A stretch of DNA of 64,000 nt from Combretum micranthum (lineage: Eukaryota; Streptophyta; Magnoliopsida; Myrtales; Combretaceae): the NCBI GenBank assembly GCA_024138025.1, contig JAMXBD010001247.1, forward strand, positions 1-64,000. The letters run 5' to 3'. This document shows, piece by piece, positions 23,893 through 34,549 of this stretch. A program made the position numbers and the translations under genes. A model generated the notes under the pieces. The model saw only the letters and a program-made list of their open reading frames with translations. It did no database searches and was not told the DNA's origin. Each line of letters opens with the position of its first letter. Within the stretch, counting starts at the first letter, position 1.

Positions 23893-24969
23893 TCAAAAGA
23901 TCTGTAAGGGGAGCAACCCTCTGGAATACCCCTCTACAAACCGCCGGTAATAATTGGCAAGTCCAAGAAACGAGCGTAGCTCAGTGACACTTCTTGGAAC
24001 AGGCCACTCTCGAATAGCATCTACCTTGGCTCCATCCATCCTGATGTGCCCTTCTTCGATCACATGCCCAAGAAAGTTGATGCACTTCTGGGCAAAAGCA
24101 CATTTCTCACGCTTCACGTACAAATGGTTTTCCCTCAACTTCTGAAATACCATCTGCAAGTGTTTCACATGGTCCTCCAATGTCCTGCTATACACAACGA
24201 TGTCGTCTAGATAGACAACAACAAATTTATCCAGATAGTCCCGAAAACATTATTCATTAAAGTACAAAAAGTTGCAGGAGCATTAGTGAGACCAAATGGC
24301 ATCACCAGGAATCGTAAGCCCCATAACGAGTTACACAAGTAGTTTTGGGCTCATCTCCCTCAGCAATGCGGACTTGATGATAGCCTGAGCGAAGATCTAA
24401 TTTGTGAAGTATTTGGCACCACTCAGTTGATCAAACAAATCAGCAATAAGAGGAATGGGATAATGATTTCTCACTGTAAGTTTGTTGAGAGCCCGATAAT
24501 CAATACACAATCTCAAACTCCCATCATGCTTCCTCTGAAATAAACAGGAGCCCCGTATGGTGCTTTCGATGGACGAATGAAACCCGCCTCTAACAACTCA
24601 TCAAGTGCTTTCTCAATTCTGTTAGTTCTGGAGGCGACATTCTATATGGAGCCTTGGCAGGTGGTTTGGCCCCTGGGATCAACTCAATTTCATGATCCAC
24701 TGACCTTCTTGGAGGTAACTCCTTCGGGAGCTTGTCAGGCATAATGGAACCATACTCCTTCAGGACACTCTGAATTACCTCTGGAATCTCAGCATTCCCT
24801 CCATCCTCCTTCTCTGTCAAGACAGCAAGGAATGTTGGCTCTTGGTGTTGGAGCCCTCGCTTCAATTGGAGCGCTGAAAGCATCATTGCCCCAATGCTCT
24901 TACTCTGCTACTCCCACTACCAGCTTTCCTCCTCTGAACGGCACACAACATGGCTTCTCCCCATAAACA
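23893..24969 (-). pseudogene. Chromovirus A reverse transcriptase, fragmented
   Basis: Fragments in different frames cover an RT. The N-terminal part (about 24590-24886) reads KELPPRRSVDHEIELIPGAK and APYRMSPPEL, the usual start of Ty3/gypsy RT. The fingers and palm follow in shifted frames near 24320-24580 ([15 protein letters not shown] and [14 protein letters not shown] text). The C-terminal part (23893-24195) reads [18 protein letters not shown] and [19 protein letters not shown]. The YVDD-type catalytic box falls at about 24200-24220, where the strand reads [16 protein letters not shown] sequence. Several single-base indels break the frame. Confidence 0.88.
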
Positions 24970-25332
24970 TTAGGCAATCAGCTGCTGGAAAGGAAGCAAC
25001 TCGAGCATTCTTAGAAATTCTATCCCCAGGACTATTCTGAAGTCATCTAAAGGGACAGCAGTGAAGTTGAGATTCCCGCTCCAATCTCCAACCTTCACCT
25101 TCACACTCTTTGCAACTCCTTGAACCGGACAGGCCTTAGAGTTTACAGCTTTAATTTGGCTAGAATCATCAGATAACACTAGCCCCAATCTCTGAGCTTC
25201 GGGCACATCAATGAAATTGTGTGTGGCTCCCGAATCAATCATTGCACTGGCAATCTTGCCGTTGATGTGCAACTGAACAAACATCAGTTCGTTGTCAGTC
25301 TTGGTTTTGCTGGCTCTGTGGAGGCTTTCCAA
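24970..25332 (-). pseudogene. Chromovirus A aspartic protease
   Basis: The 120-codon segment contains the retropepsin active site IDSGATHNFID (about residues 33-43) and the later hydrophobic ILGIEFLRMLE-like motif (VLGIEFLRML) typical of the second half of plant retrotransposon proteases. The protease cleaves the Gag-Pol polyprotein. It lies between Gag and RT as expected and is out of frame with both. Confidence 0.9.
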
Positions 25333-26522
25333 CGGCTGACAACATGTGTAGAGCTCCCATCCTAGGTGCTCTTCACAATCTTCCTCAGATTCCTCATTCG
25401 GACAAACACCCTCTGCCTTCTTCGTTAGGCATTGAGTGCAGCCTTAGTTGGACATTCTGCTACCCTGTGAGGTCCGTTACACAGGAAACAAGCAAGTGGT
25501 GGCTTCTTGCCACTGCTTGAAGCACCATTTTTCCCCGTCTGTCGAGAACCATTGAATTTCTTCTGGCCCCCTCCATTACCTTGATTGTTAGAACTTGAGG
25601 CTCCCCCACTTTTGGCTTTGCCCGACTTGCCAGACTTTCCACCATCGTGTCCCGATGATGCCCCTTCCCTCTGGAATCATTGGTGTAGTCTGTCAAGCGC
25701 TCAGCGGCTGTTTGCGCTTGAGTCAAATTCTCACCGTTGCCTCTGCAACTCATTCCTGGCATATGGCTTCAATCCCTCCAGGAAATAGAACAGCTTATCA
25801 TCTTCACTCATACTCTTGATATCAAGCATAAGTGCCGAAAAATCTCTGACATACTGCCGGATGTCATCGCCATGGCGAAGCTCACGTAGCTTCTTCCTGG
25901 CATTGTACTCAACATTCTCAGGGAAGAATTGAGTTCGCAACTCAGTCCTCAACTGTGCCCATGTATCTACATGTGCCGTACCGTTCTGGATCTGCTCATA
26001 TTTGGTGCGACCACAGCTTGGCATCACCAATTAGGAACATAGTAGCTATGGAGACCTTTGTGCCCTCATCATTATGTCCCATAGCTAGGAAATACTGTTC
26101 CATGTCGAAGATGAAGTTCTCCAACATTTTGGCATCTCTCACGCCAGTGAATGGTTTTGGCTCAGGCACTTTAGGTTGATTACCAGGAGCTTGAGCATGA
26201 GCATGGGCGGGAGCATTGGCAACAGCTCGCATCAGCAATGCGATTTGCTGCCTCAACTCCTCTACTGCCTCTACAGTGGCATATCTCACCAACCCGTTTC
26301 TCAGCTCATCAACAGCTACCTGAGATTCCTCCCGAAGAGTGGCAATTGCACCCCTAAATTCTTCAGCCATCTCACCAACCCTCGCGGTGATTTCTTAACT
26401 TGATTCTCTACATTAGTCATCCTCTGATTAAGCGGTAATAAGGCATCAAGACGCCGAGAAATATCCATAACCTGCACATTCAAAGCCTATAGACTTCGAG
26501 CAAACTCTTCTTGTCGCGTCAT
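25333..26522 (-). pseudogene. Chromovirus A gag, broken
   Basis: Gag forms the virus-like particle and binds RNA. The likely start is the ATG at 26522, 26 bp past the primer-binding site, reading MTRQEEFARSL, but an in-frame TAG follows at once. Further fragments give PEPKPFTGVRDAKMLENFI and YFLAMGHNDEGTKVSIA, then TWAQLRTELRTQFFPENVEY and LRELRHGDDIRQYVRDF, the conserved retrotransposon Gag core. The zinc knuckle at about 25440-25490 reads CFLCNGPHRVAEC, a CX2CX3HX4C variant. At least one stop and two frameshifts interrupt it. Confidence 0.9.
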
Positions 26523-26547
26523 GGTTGTTCCCACTGGAATAACCTAA

Positions 26548-26559
26548 GCTCTGATACCA
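26548..26559 (-). other. Primer-binding site of chromovirus A (tRNA-iMet)
   Basis: The minus strand reads TGGTATCAGAGC, a perfect match to the usual plant initiator-methionine site, two bases inside the 5' LTR. Confidence 0.95.
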
Positions 26560-26561
26560 AC

Positions 26562-27038
26562 TGTCACGGTCCTAGACTTTTCGCTGGCACAATGGAACCG
26601 TGCAGCGCTTACTGTCCTACCTGAGTAGTAGTAAGCAAGCCTAACGCAGCAATAATCAATTATCGATCTATCTCAATATCTGTAAGAAACACACGTAGGC
26701 AACAGTAAGTAACCAACAATAAGTAAAAAGGGACGCAGGCAAGAATCGATCTGAAAATGTATCACACTTTATTAATCTCATGTACAGGCAATAGTAAAGT
26801 ATGTGTGGGGGTTTGTGTAAACTGGGATATCATTGACTGTAGGCAGTCAACCGGTGAGTAAGAGCTTCTATCCAGAAGAGTACTCACACCCCCACAAAGA
26901 GCTTTATTAGCTTTTGTGGTTCTTGCAGGAGGAGACATTAAAATTAGTGAGGAGGCAACACCAAAATTAAAATAAGTAAATAAAAAAATATTTACAATAA
27001 TCCCCCCTTCTACTCCTAATATACAAGAGATCGTCACA
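26562..27038 (-). repeat. 5' LTR of chromovirus A (477 bp)
   Basis: In element sense it starts TGTGACGATCTC and ends GGACCGTGACA. It is intact and shows the uninterrupted target site (GGGACGCA) used by solo LTR B in the other copy. I see no clear TATA box. Confidence 0.95.
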
Positions 27039-27410
27039 CTAGATACTGGAATTGATCCTTCAGCCAAGTGTTGCACCGACCTACAAGTTGGACTTTGCTT
27101 GCATTTTTGTCCCCTATTGCTTCATGTACAAGCGTACAAGACCCCATACAGACACTGTTTCCATTTTTTCCTCCATTTTGACAAATGTATGGCCGTACAA
27201 GCTGGATTCCCTTTATGCTTCTTGCTCCTTTGCTTGAATTTGATTGGATTCTCCTCACATTTCTTCCTTATATTTCCAATGTGCTCAAAATTGACCTAAA
27301 ATAGATATATATACTAAATAAGTACCTAATCTATTAAGAATCCCATCAATAAACCATAAATTAGACTCAATTTGCCATTTAAAATGATGATAAATTATGC
27401 TGTCAAGCAT

Positions 27411-28468
27411 ATTCTTAATCCAAGAAATGATAATTTAGGGGGCTTCAAATTCAATTTTCGAGGTCACAAGTAAAACCATAAAAGGAGTTGTGCATAAAAG
27501 TTTGAAGAAAAATTTGAATCCACTTATCAATTTAGGCATGGTTCAAACAACGATTAGGTTAATTTGATTTTCTAATATCTTATAGTTTCAACCATGGCTC
27601 AAATCGAGTATGTGGTTTACTACTAATGATATGCCTTGTTCTGTTTTACACAGCTTAAATATAGCAGGCAACTGAACTCGTGATCTTAACTTTTAACCTC
27701 AGATCTTAAACAGAGATGTTTTCTTATAACTTATAACTTTAAACTTGCTTTACACTTAATTTGCTTATTGTCCCCTACCTGAATTATCTTGTTTTTAAAA
27801 CATTGCAGACAATGTTCATTTTAAGTATGGGAGAAGGGAATTAAGCAAGAGGGTTGATCATAATAATAATCTATCAATAATAGAGTAAATCTTATTCAAT
27901 GATCATTTTTCTCCACAAATCATAGGAAGATAATGAAATGGTTAAAATTTTACCAAAATTTTTCAAAAATTTGAAAAAAAAATCACTAAATAACTTATTT
28001 GAACTAATTTTGAACGTCATCTTATGTTTGAGTTAACTTTACTAGTTTTGTAGAGCAGTTTTTACTCGTTATTTAATTTAGAAATTTAGAGTTGAAATTA
28101 GCTTGAGATCCTCAGTAAGGTTACTCAATTGATTTTTAAAAGCTTAAATAATTTAATGTTTTTCAATCTAGTCATTTTGTGAACTTTGTAGTCTCTAATG
28201 AAGGTTCAAATGATGTTTATAACTTGATGATTTTTCTTTATGCTTTATCTAAAATTAAAGCGAACATTAAAATGAAAAGGATCATCGTTTAGAGTTGAAA
28301 TGGTTAGAGGATGGTCCTTTAGAAGAGCAGTTTCTGATCCCTCTGTCAATTTTAAATAAGCCACGAACAAAAATATAAAAAAAAGCAGAAAGATAGGGGC
28401 AATAACCCCTCTCATGATATCCTACATGCAAATCCATTTTAGCTTTTCCCTATATACTAGTGGTTTAC
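27411..28468 (+). pseudogene. 3' remnant of Athila-type relic E
   Basis: The sequence continues relic E after solo LTR X. At about 27800 it reads GACAATGTTCATTTTAAGTA then TGGGAGAAGGG, which resembles the ACAATGTTTCATTTAAGTG and purine-rich sequence downstream of the coding region in Athila elements. Near 28370-28420 the purine-rich AAAAAAGCAGAAAGAT and GGGGCAATAACCCCTCTC also resemble the Athila 3' noncoding region (compare the minus strand at about 33000-33100). No protein motif is left and no matching 3' LTR was identified. Confidence 0.5.
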
Positions 28469-30434
28469 TGTAATATAAAGGAAAATGTTTTATAATAAAG
28501 GGTAGTAGTATCATTTGTTATAAAAATGAAAGGGTTTTATGGTCAATCCATATAAGTTTTATTTATGTGTATTATATGGCAGGCATATAATACATGAGGT
28601 GTCTTTTCATTTCCTGTACTATTACAAGAATTGAAGGGTTTTGTATCTTTTCATTTCTTATGTTGTTACAAGAATTAAAGGATTTCTTGTCTTTTCGTTT
28701 CTACTGTTATAGCAATTGAAGGGTCACAAAAGTTTATTTATATTTTTACCTTATTTCTCTTCTTTCTAAACCTATAAACCTCTCTAAAATGATCTGTTGT
28801 AATGTTTTTCATCAAAAGAAGATCAACATTTTGGTTCAAGTAAGAAGATCTAATCATGATTTTTCAAGGATTCAAAAATCTACATTTCTTAAGATTCTGC
28901 TTATGGTTTTTGAAGGAGCTTTCGAGGAAGAACTCTACTATGATTCAAGATCTGGTTTTTGGAGATCTAAGAGAATCTAGGATCAATTAAAGGTAAGATC
29001 TATCTTAGAATTTGTAATTTCTTAAGATTAGCAAATTAGTATTATGATTGTAGTTTATTATTTATTCGAATTAAGGTTATGTTCAAGCGAGATCAACACG
29101 TTGGAGGTAAGTGTGGATCTAAACAAATTTTTGTGGTTCTAAAGTTATAATCTTTTCTAGTAATTGTTTTATTTATTAAGAATTTGTATATTGAAGGAAT
29201 TGTGGAGATAACTAAGAATTTTGGTGAAAGCTATGTTTGAAGGTTGTACTGAATTATGAACAAAAGGAACATGTGTGTTGATCTTTTATAAATCTGTGAT
29301 TAGGAGTAAAAGTTATGGAAGTCAGGGTTAGGATTTTATTATGTGCATGAAATCAAAATTGATAGAGATATGTTGTGGATCAAGAATTCTTGTGAGATTA
29401 GGAATTCTTTTCCGATAGAAGTTTTGTTGGTGAGATTAGAGTTGAAGTGAATCCAGGTTCGACCTTACCTTGTTTGCTGTATGTGCTTGTAGGCTTAGAT
29501 TTGTTTGATGTACGTAATGTAGGATCAGAATTTTAAATTGACTTAATTCTATACAACAATAAGAAATTATGTTTGCTGTTTTTGTTTGGCTTTGGTTAGT
29601 AAAGATCACGCAGAGTGTGATACTAACGAGGCACCTTGATGATCTATGTATGAGGTTATCCCTAGTGGACTCGTGCATAGAAATGATTCCGGTAGATTAG
29701 GTTTTGGCAGAGACCGTAGTGTGTGGATGATTCTCCAACACCAATATATGTATAATTATCTATTTTCTATATGTTTGTTTTTATGGAGTCATGAGTTACT
29801 CTAGGTTTAGGACTGGACTGCAGATAGTTCTAAACTGTGTTGTATGCTGGCTAATTTAAAAGATAATAATTTGTGCTTATTGCATTAGAAATAGTTGCAT
29901 TTGAACATATATGCTGTGTGTGCATATGCATTTGTATGTGGTTTGACGTACTGGGCGTTTTCACTCATTCCATTGATTTTTCAGGAATAGGAGAAGATAA
30001 GGTGATTTATGATCCTACTAGATATGATACCTTTGTAGATCGTGGGGATGGCGATAGTGAACTTGACTTTCCTACTAAGGATCGACAGGTAGATTTTGGA
30101 CACCTAGAGATAGGAAGACAATTTAATAATCTATGAAGTTTAAGTTGAAACTATTATTAGTTTGAAAGATTTTATTTACTTTATGAGTTTAAGATTTTTT
30201 ATGGGACTTTTCAGTTAAGTTATAAGTCAAGATGATGTTGTCTTTGATTTAAGCCAACAAATTAATTCAAGAGTATTATTTATATGATGAATATTTAACA
30301 GATACGCTTTATATGTGAGTATTGGAGTAGTATTTTTGATATTATATGTGGATTAGTATTTCATAGCCTTGGCATGTTCTTATAAAGAGAAGAACACGTA
30401 GCGGGATGTAATGTCGTTATTTTAGGGCGTTACA
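28469..30434 (+). mobile_element. Gypsy-type LTR D (about 1.97 kb) with splice-like signals
   Basis: The right end is secure: GGGCGTTACA at 30434, followed by an iMet-type primer-binding site. The left end is placed at TGTAAT (28469) because it pairs with the TTACA end; this is less certain. A TATA box lies at 28773. Downstream come two donor-like sites (AAAG/GTAAGA near 28992 and GGAG/GTAAGT near 29106) and an acceptor-like TGATTTTTCAG at about 29984. The 3' part is open in one frame to 30136 (GEDKVIYDPTRYDTFVDRGD and so on). D is not homologous by eye to the Tekay LTRs. Confidence 0.6.
28773..28778 (+). promoter_or_regulatory. TATA box of LTR D
   Basis: TATAAA, about 300 bp from the proposed LTR start and upstream of the donor-like sites. 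Confidence 0.5.
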
Positions 30435-30441
30435 GCTTAAA

Positions 30442-30460
30442 TGGTATCAAACCATAGGTT
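30442..30460 (+). other. Primer-binding site of LTR D (tRNA-iMet type)
   Basis: TGGTATCAAACCATAGGTT matches the initiator-methionine site TGGTATCAGAGC with two substitutions in the first 12 bases and lies 7 bp after the LTR end. Confidence 0.75.
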
Positions 30461-31087
30461 TATGATCTGTAGGGAAATTAGGTTATGAACTCCTTAGGAC
30501 GGTGAGATGAAGAGAGGGGGTAGATCATGGAAAAGCTAGTAGCTATGGAAAGCATAGAGTTGTTTCTTTTAATGAAAATTTTCTAAGATGTCCTCTTCAT
30601 TATGATTTCTTATTGTTTCTTTCGTCATAGCTTATTGTTTATAAGTATTATATTTCTTTCATTTATGTCATTATGTTTTCATAATTATTTATATATATTT
30701 TTTAATATCTGTTATTTTATTTTTGTTTTTGTTGTTGCTCCCTAAAATACATAGAATAGCGATCAGTACAACAAATAAAGCTCAACAAAAATCTAGAAAT
30801 GACAATTTATAAAAACCAAAATACCTCCTTACTAAACATATGACTTTTAGGCTTCTATTGTAATACATATACATGTTTACACAAGAAGTTAATTACATCT
30901 AATGAAATATAACAGACAGAACAATAATGACTAGAGTAAGTTAAAGAGAATATATAAATACACACATAAAGAAATTAATAATCGTAACTTACATAAATAA
31001 ATTTAAAACTCAACCGTCACTATTTTAATGACTACAAATTCCGAAAATTAATTGAATGAAATAAATGATTGAAACATTTAACCAAGA
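30461..31087. other. Leader remnant of element D, then AT-rich spacer
   Basis: The first part is the untranslated leader after the primer-binding site of D. From about 30560 the sequence becomes featureless and AT-rich. No gag is present, so the rest of D was deleted before or when Athila H inserted; the H target duplication would be GACAA (31088-31092), whose partner lies outside the window. Confidence 0.5.
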
Positions 31088-31092
31088 GACAA

Positions 31093-32448
31093 TGATGTGT
31101 GTATGATCACCAAGTCTAAAATTTATAATCCAATTAATTCAGATCCACACAAGGCAGCGCACCTATCTTGTAGTATGGAAATTAACTCGGATGTCGTCCT
31201 AAAGATCTATGGGCAATTACTAGTAATACCTTTTCACTACTATCTAGTCTAAATTATCAAAAGATTGTATTAACCCTAATAATTAATTATGCTAATAATT
31301 GACAAACCCTAATTATAGAATATGAAAGCTTTCCTTAATTTAATTTAATTCACAACAATGCCCTTAGTTTTGTTCCACCCTAACTCTTAATACTTATGAT
31401 AAATTTAATTGATGAAAAAATCAAATCTTGAACTACAGGGTTTCTAAATTAAACCAATTACTTTCTTCAAGTCAATTGATTCCTAATTTTACATGAGAAA
31501 ATGGGAATCTCTTCCTTCACTCACGCCAATGTAAAATTGCATAAAACTCACGAACCCTAAATAAAGATTTAATCTTTATTGTAGAAATTCGAAGCCTCCC
31601 TATGTTTAGGTGAAACATGCAAATTTATCATTCATATAAGATCTATCCTATTAGTTGAAATCTCTTTCTAACTAATAAGAATCAAACAAGCAATAATCCT
31701 AGCCAGAAAATTATCACAAGACAATTAAATCACATGAATGAACTCAAGATCAAAACTTTTCATCAATTGATAACAATTCAGAACATGAGTTGGGGTTTCA
31801 CGGAACCTAAGGCATACAAATCTACTATTCCATATGATAAACAACAGAAACAATAGATCTAGAAGAGTTTAAATAAAACATAATGACAAAAACCCCATTT
31901 GAAACAATTGTTGTGACTCCAGATGTTTGTGCCACCAATTCTTCTTGAAAGCTCTCCAAAAGACGAACTTTAGTGTTAGGAATGATATCTCACTCTCTCT
32001 CCTCTTCCAAACAATGAAAAAAGGCCGTATTTATACAAAATTGCTCATACACGGGTATCCTACACGACCCGTGTAGGTCGGGGCATGGACAATATAATTC
32101 CAGCGCATTTTCCTTTGTTGTCATGTGTACACTACTCATCCTACACTACCCGTATAGCTCAGGACGTGTACATTGAAAAAGCTGATTTTTCTTCAAGTTT
32201 ATCCTCCAAATCTACACCAGTAGTGTATAATTACTAGTCTATGACCAGCAACTTCATCTAGGCTCCATAATCCTTCAATAACTTGGTTTCTTTCATGATA
32301 AATCTCTCGAAAAGCTCCATTGTTCCATAATCATCCCTGAAACAAGTAATTAACCCAATAAAAGTTCTTTTCTTTAATGACTTACTCAAATAGCATATAA
32401 AATATGCTCAATAATGCACAAATAATGAGGGTCTTAAGACACTTATCA
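31093..32448 (-). repeat. 3' LTR of Athila H (1356 bp)
   Basis: In element sense it starts TGATAAGTGTCTTAAGACCC and ends GATCATACACACATCA. It is nearly identical to the 5' LTR from 60626 onward up to the point where that copy is interrupted. It contains two copies of a palindromic word (TACACGACCCGTGTA near 32060 and TACACTACCCGTATA near 32141). Confidence 0.95.
32028..32035 (-). promoter_or_regulatory. TATA box in Athila H 3' LTR
   Basis: On the minus strand this reads TATAAATA, about 410 bp from the LTR start. In the 5' LTR the matching position lies beyond the Tekay insertion at 61542. Confidence 0.65.
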
Positions 32449-32463
32449 AACTTCCCCACACTT
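32449..32463 (-). other. Polypurine tract of Athila H
   Basis: On the minus strand AAGTGTGGGGAAGTT directly precedes the LTR start TGATAAG, as usual in Athila elements. Confidence 0.92.
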
Positions 32464-33974
32464 AATCGTTTGCTTGTCCTCAAGTAAACAACAAAGGACA
32501 AAGAAAATCCATCATCAAATATACCCATAAATTCTTCATAAATTCAGAGTTCAGTTAGCATTCATCAAGTCTTTTAGACCATAGCGACTCACTTTGTACC
32601 TATTGCTCAAACCTACCGTATAAATGTAATTAGCATACTAAAATCAAAATTTTAAGATTAATCCAGGTAAGTCAAACTTTACCCTCACCATTTAACGGTA
32701 GATTCCAGAGTCACAAAGTAATTAAAAAGTCAAACAATAGCAAAAGAGACCCAGTTATACTTTACCTCCTGTTAGCGAGTATATAAACTTTTCAACCACT
32801 TCTCTAAGCACAATAATATAAAGTGAAAGTAATTGCATCAGTTTTTTCCCTTGGATTTTCTCCTTCATTTTAAATCTCTTCGAATTTCTTTTTATAGCTT
32901 TCAAAGGGGTTTCCTTTGGACGGGGTATAGCCCGTATCTTTTTAGCTCTTATTATTTGTTCAAAGCTCATATAATGAACTTTTGCATTTCTTTCCTTCTC
33001 GTTATAGTGAGTTCATTGAGTCGGCATATCCCGGGCTCATCACCCAAGTAACCAGGTTTTAAAGGCTTTGTTTTTTTTTTTTTTTTTTTTTAAATTCAAA
33101 GAGGTTATTCATAAAGGATCACCAAGTGATAAACATCATATGCTCATTCACAAAATATTAGGAGGGCTCTCAAAATTTTTGAAAAGAAAATAACATATCA
33201 ACAAGTTTAAAAACATAACCGTTTAACATTCAACTAAGGACTTCAATCCACTTCTAAACTCTAAATTCCATTACTAAATAGCAAGTAAGATTACCCCACC
33301 TAGATTTTATTCTAAAATTTTAACTAAGTATACCAACTACAAAATAGGTGAGTAAGGTATTATGTAAGTCGCTTTTACTTTAATTTGAATGCTAATTCAA
33401 ATAATTTTAAAGAGTATATTTTCAAGTTTTATCTTAACTCAATTCATATTCAACTGCCAAGCACATTTGAAAACTTGTAAGTGGGGGAATTTTGATTTAA
33501 AAACTTGGGTTCAATAATTCAAATTCATCATCAATATAATATGATCAATCAAGTACATGCAAAATCTATCAAGACCCAAATATATTCCTTTCAAAATACC
33601 CCTTCTCCACACTTAATTGAGATAGTGTCCCCAATGTCTCACAATGCAATGTAAACTAGGAAAAGAAGAAATAAAGGAATTTAGATAAGAACTTCCCCAT
33701 GTGAAAGCAGTTTCCAGGAATAATAGCTGACTGCAGCACCATCAGAAGTAAAGGTTCGTGAACCCTAAACAAAATTGAGCCAGCTTGACCTAAAAAGAAA
33801 ATCAAAACAAAAAGAAAAAGTTAACCTATCCTAAACATCCATCATCAACATTAGAAATCAGCAGCAAAAGAGTCTTCCCACAAGGGGGTCTCAATAAGAA
33901 CAGACCATCAGATCAGAAAGTCTAAAAGAAAACAAAAGAATATATCAAGTCAAATCAAATCCAGCGAGGGTACA
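32464..33974 (-). other. Athila H 3' noncoding region
   Basis: No protein motif was found between the acidic end of the env-position ORF and the polypurine tract. It contains a run of about 22 T (33070-33091), flanked by a CCCGGG word, comparable with the A-rich stretch in relic E near 28370. Confidence 0.6.
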
Positions 33975-34549
33975 TCACTTATCCCCCTCCTCATCATCAT
34001 CTGCATCATCATCGTTATCCTCATCATCATCTTCATTCACATCCTCATCATCATTTTCATTCTCATCCTCATCTTCATTCACATCCTTCTCATTGTCATC
34101 AGTTTCCTCCTCATTATCAGAAGTAGCGACCGCTTCATCTTCAGAAGTCAATTGCTCAGCAACAATCGGAGCTTTCCCTTTCCTTTGATACACCCTAGGC
34201 TGTGGAGTTTCCTTAGAAATAGTCCTCTCAGGTGATCATAAGTCGGAAGATTCCTAGGCGGTGGGGAAAAACACCTAGCAAGTGTCTGGAGAAAACTCCA
34301 AACGGCTTTCCTAAATTTCTTATTCTTTGACCTTTCTTTCTCATGCCTTCTTTCCACCGCTTCGAATTCCTATCTGGATAGTAGCACATCAGAACCACCA
34401 AGTGATCCCTGAAGAGAGCCAGCTAGATCGCTCGTGGTAGGTCGAGGAGGTCTAGTATATTCTCTAGAAGAACTCTGCCTCGTATGTATCTTCTTAAGTC
34501 CCCAATGTCTGAAGGGGCCATCCAAAACAGGTTTAATATTAACCTTAAC

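Larger units (their letters stand above)
16081..27038 (-). mobile_element. Chromovirus A, LTR retrotransposon with chromodomain
   Basis: A Ty3/gypsy element on the minus strand with LTRs of about 478 bp, perfect CTAGA target duplications (16076-16080 and 27039-27043), a polypurine tract next to the 3' LTR, an iMet primer-binding site next to the 5' LTR, and a 5.05-kb internal region coding gag, protease, RT, RNase H, integrase and a chromodomain. By eye the two LTRs differ at about 20 of 478 positions, mostly transitions. The short LTRs and chromodomain suggest a Reina, Galadriel or related clade; I cannot choose between them. Every coding segment is broken by stops or frameshifts, so it is not autonomous. 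Confidence 0.93.
14863..27405 (-). mobile_element. Solo LTR X, Athila-type, interrupted by chromovirus A
   Basis: In plus coordinates it starts TGATTTGTTCCGACC and ends AAATTATGCTGTCA, with perfect AGCAT target duplications at 14858-14862 and 27406-27410. Removing chromovirus A (16081-27038 and one 5-bp target copy) leaves about 1.58 kb. The left end shares the TGCACCTATC..TAGTAT..GTCGT layout with the end of the minus-strand Athila LTRs, which sets the orientation. A minus-strand TATA box lies at 15872. No primer-binding site or coding sequence adjoins either end, so it is a solo LTR. Confidence 0.85.

Noticed and set aside
26548..26559. tRNA-like sequence
   Set aside because: Only the 3'-end complement of tRNA-iMet is present, next to an LTR: a primer-binding site, as also at 55456, 30442 and 60598. 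No cloverleaf follows.
27034..27299. Overlapping ORFs on both strands
   Set aside because: They lie in the right part of solo LTR X; neither shows a motif, and similar open stretches are expected by chance.
33975..34193. Acidic ORF that could be a host nucleolar or chromatin protein
   Set aside because: It is the C-terminal end of the Athila env-position ORF, in the expected place upstream of the polypurine tract.
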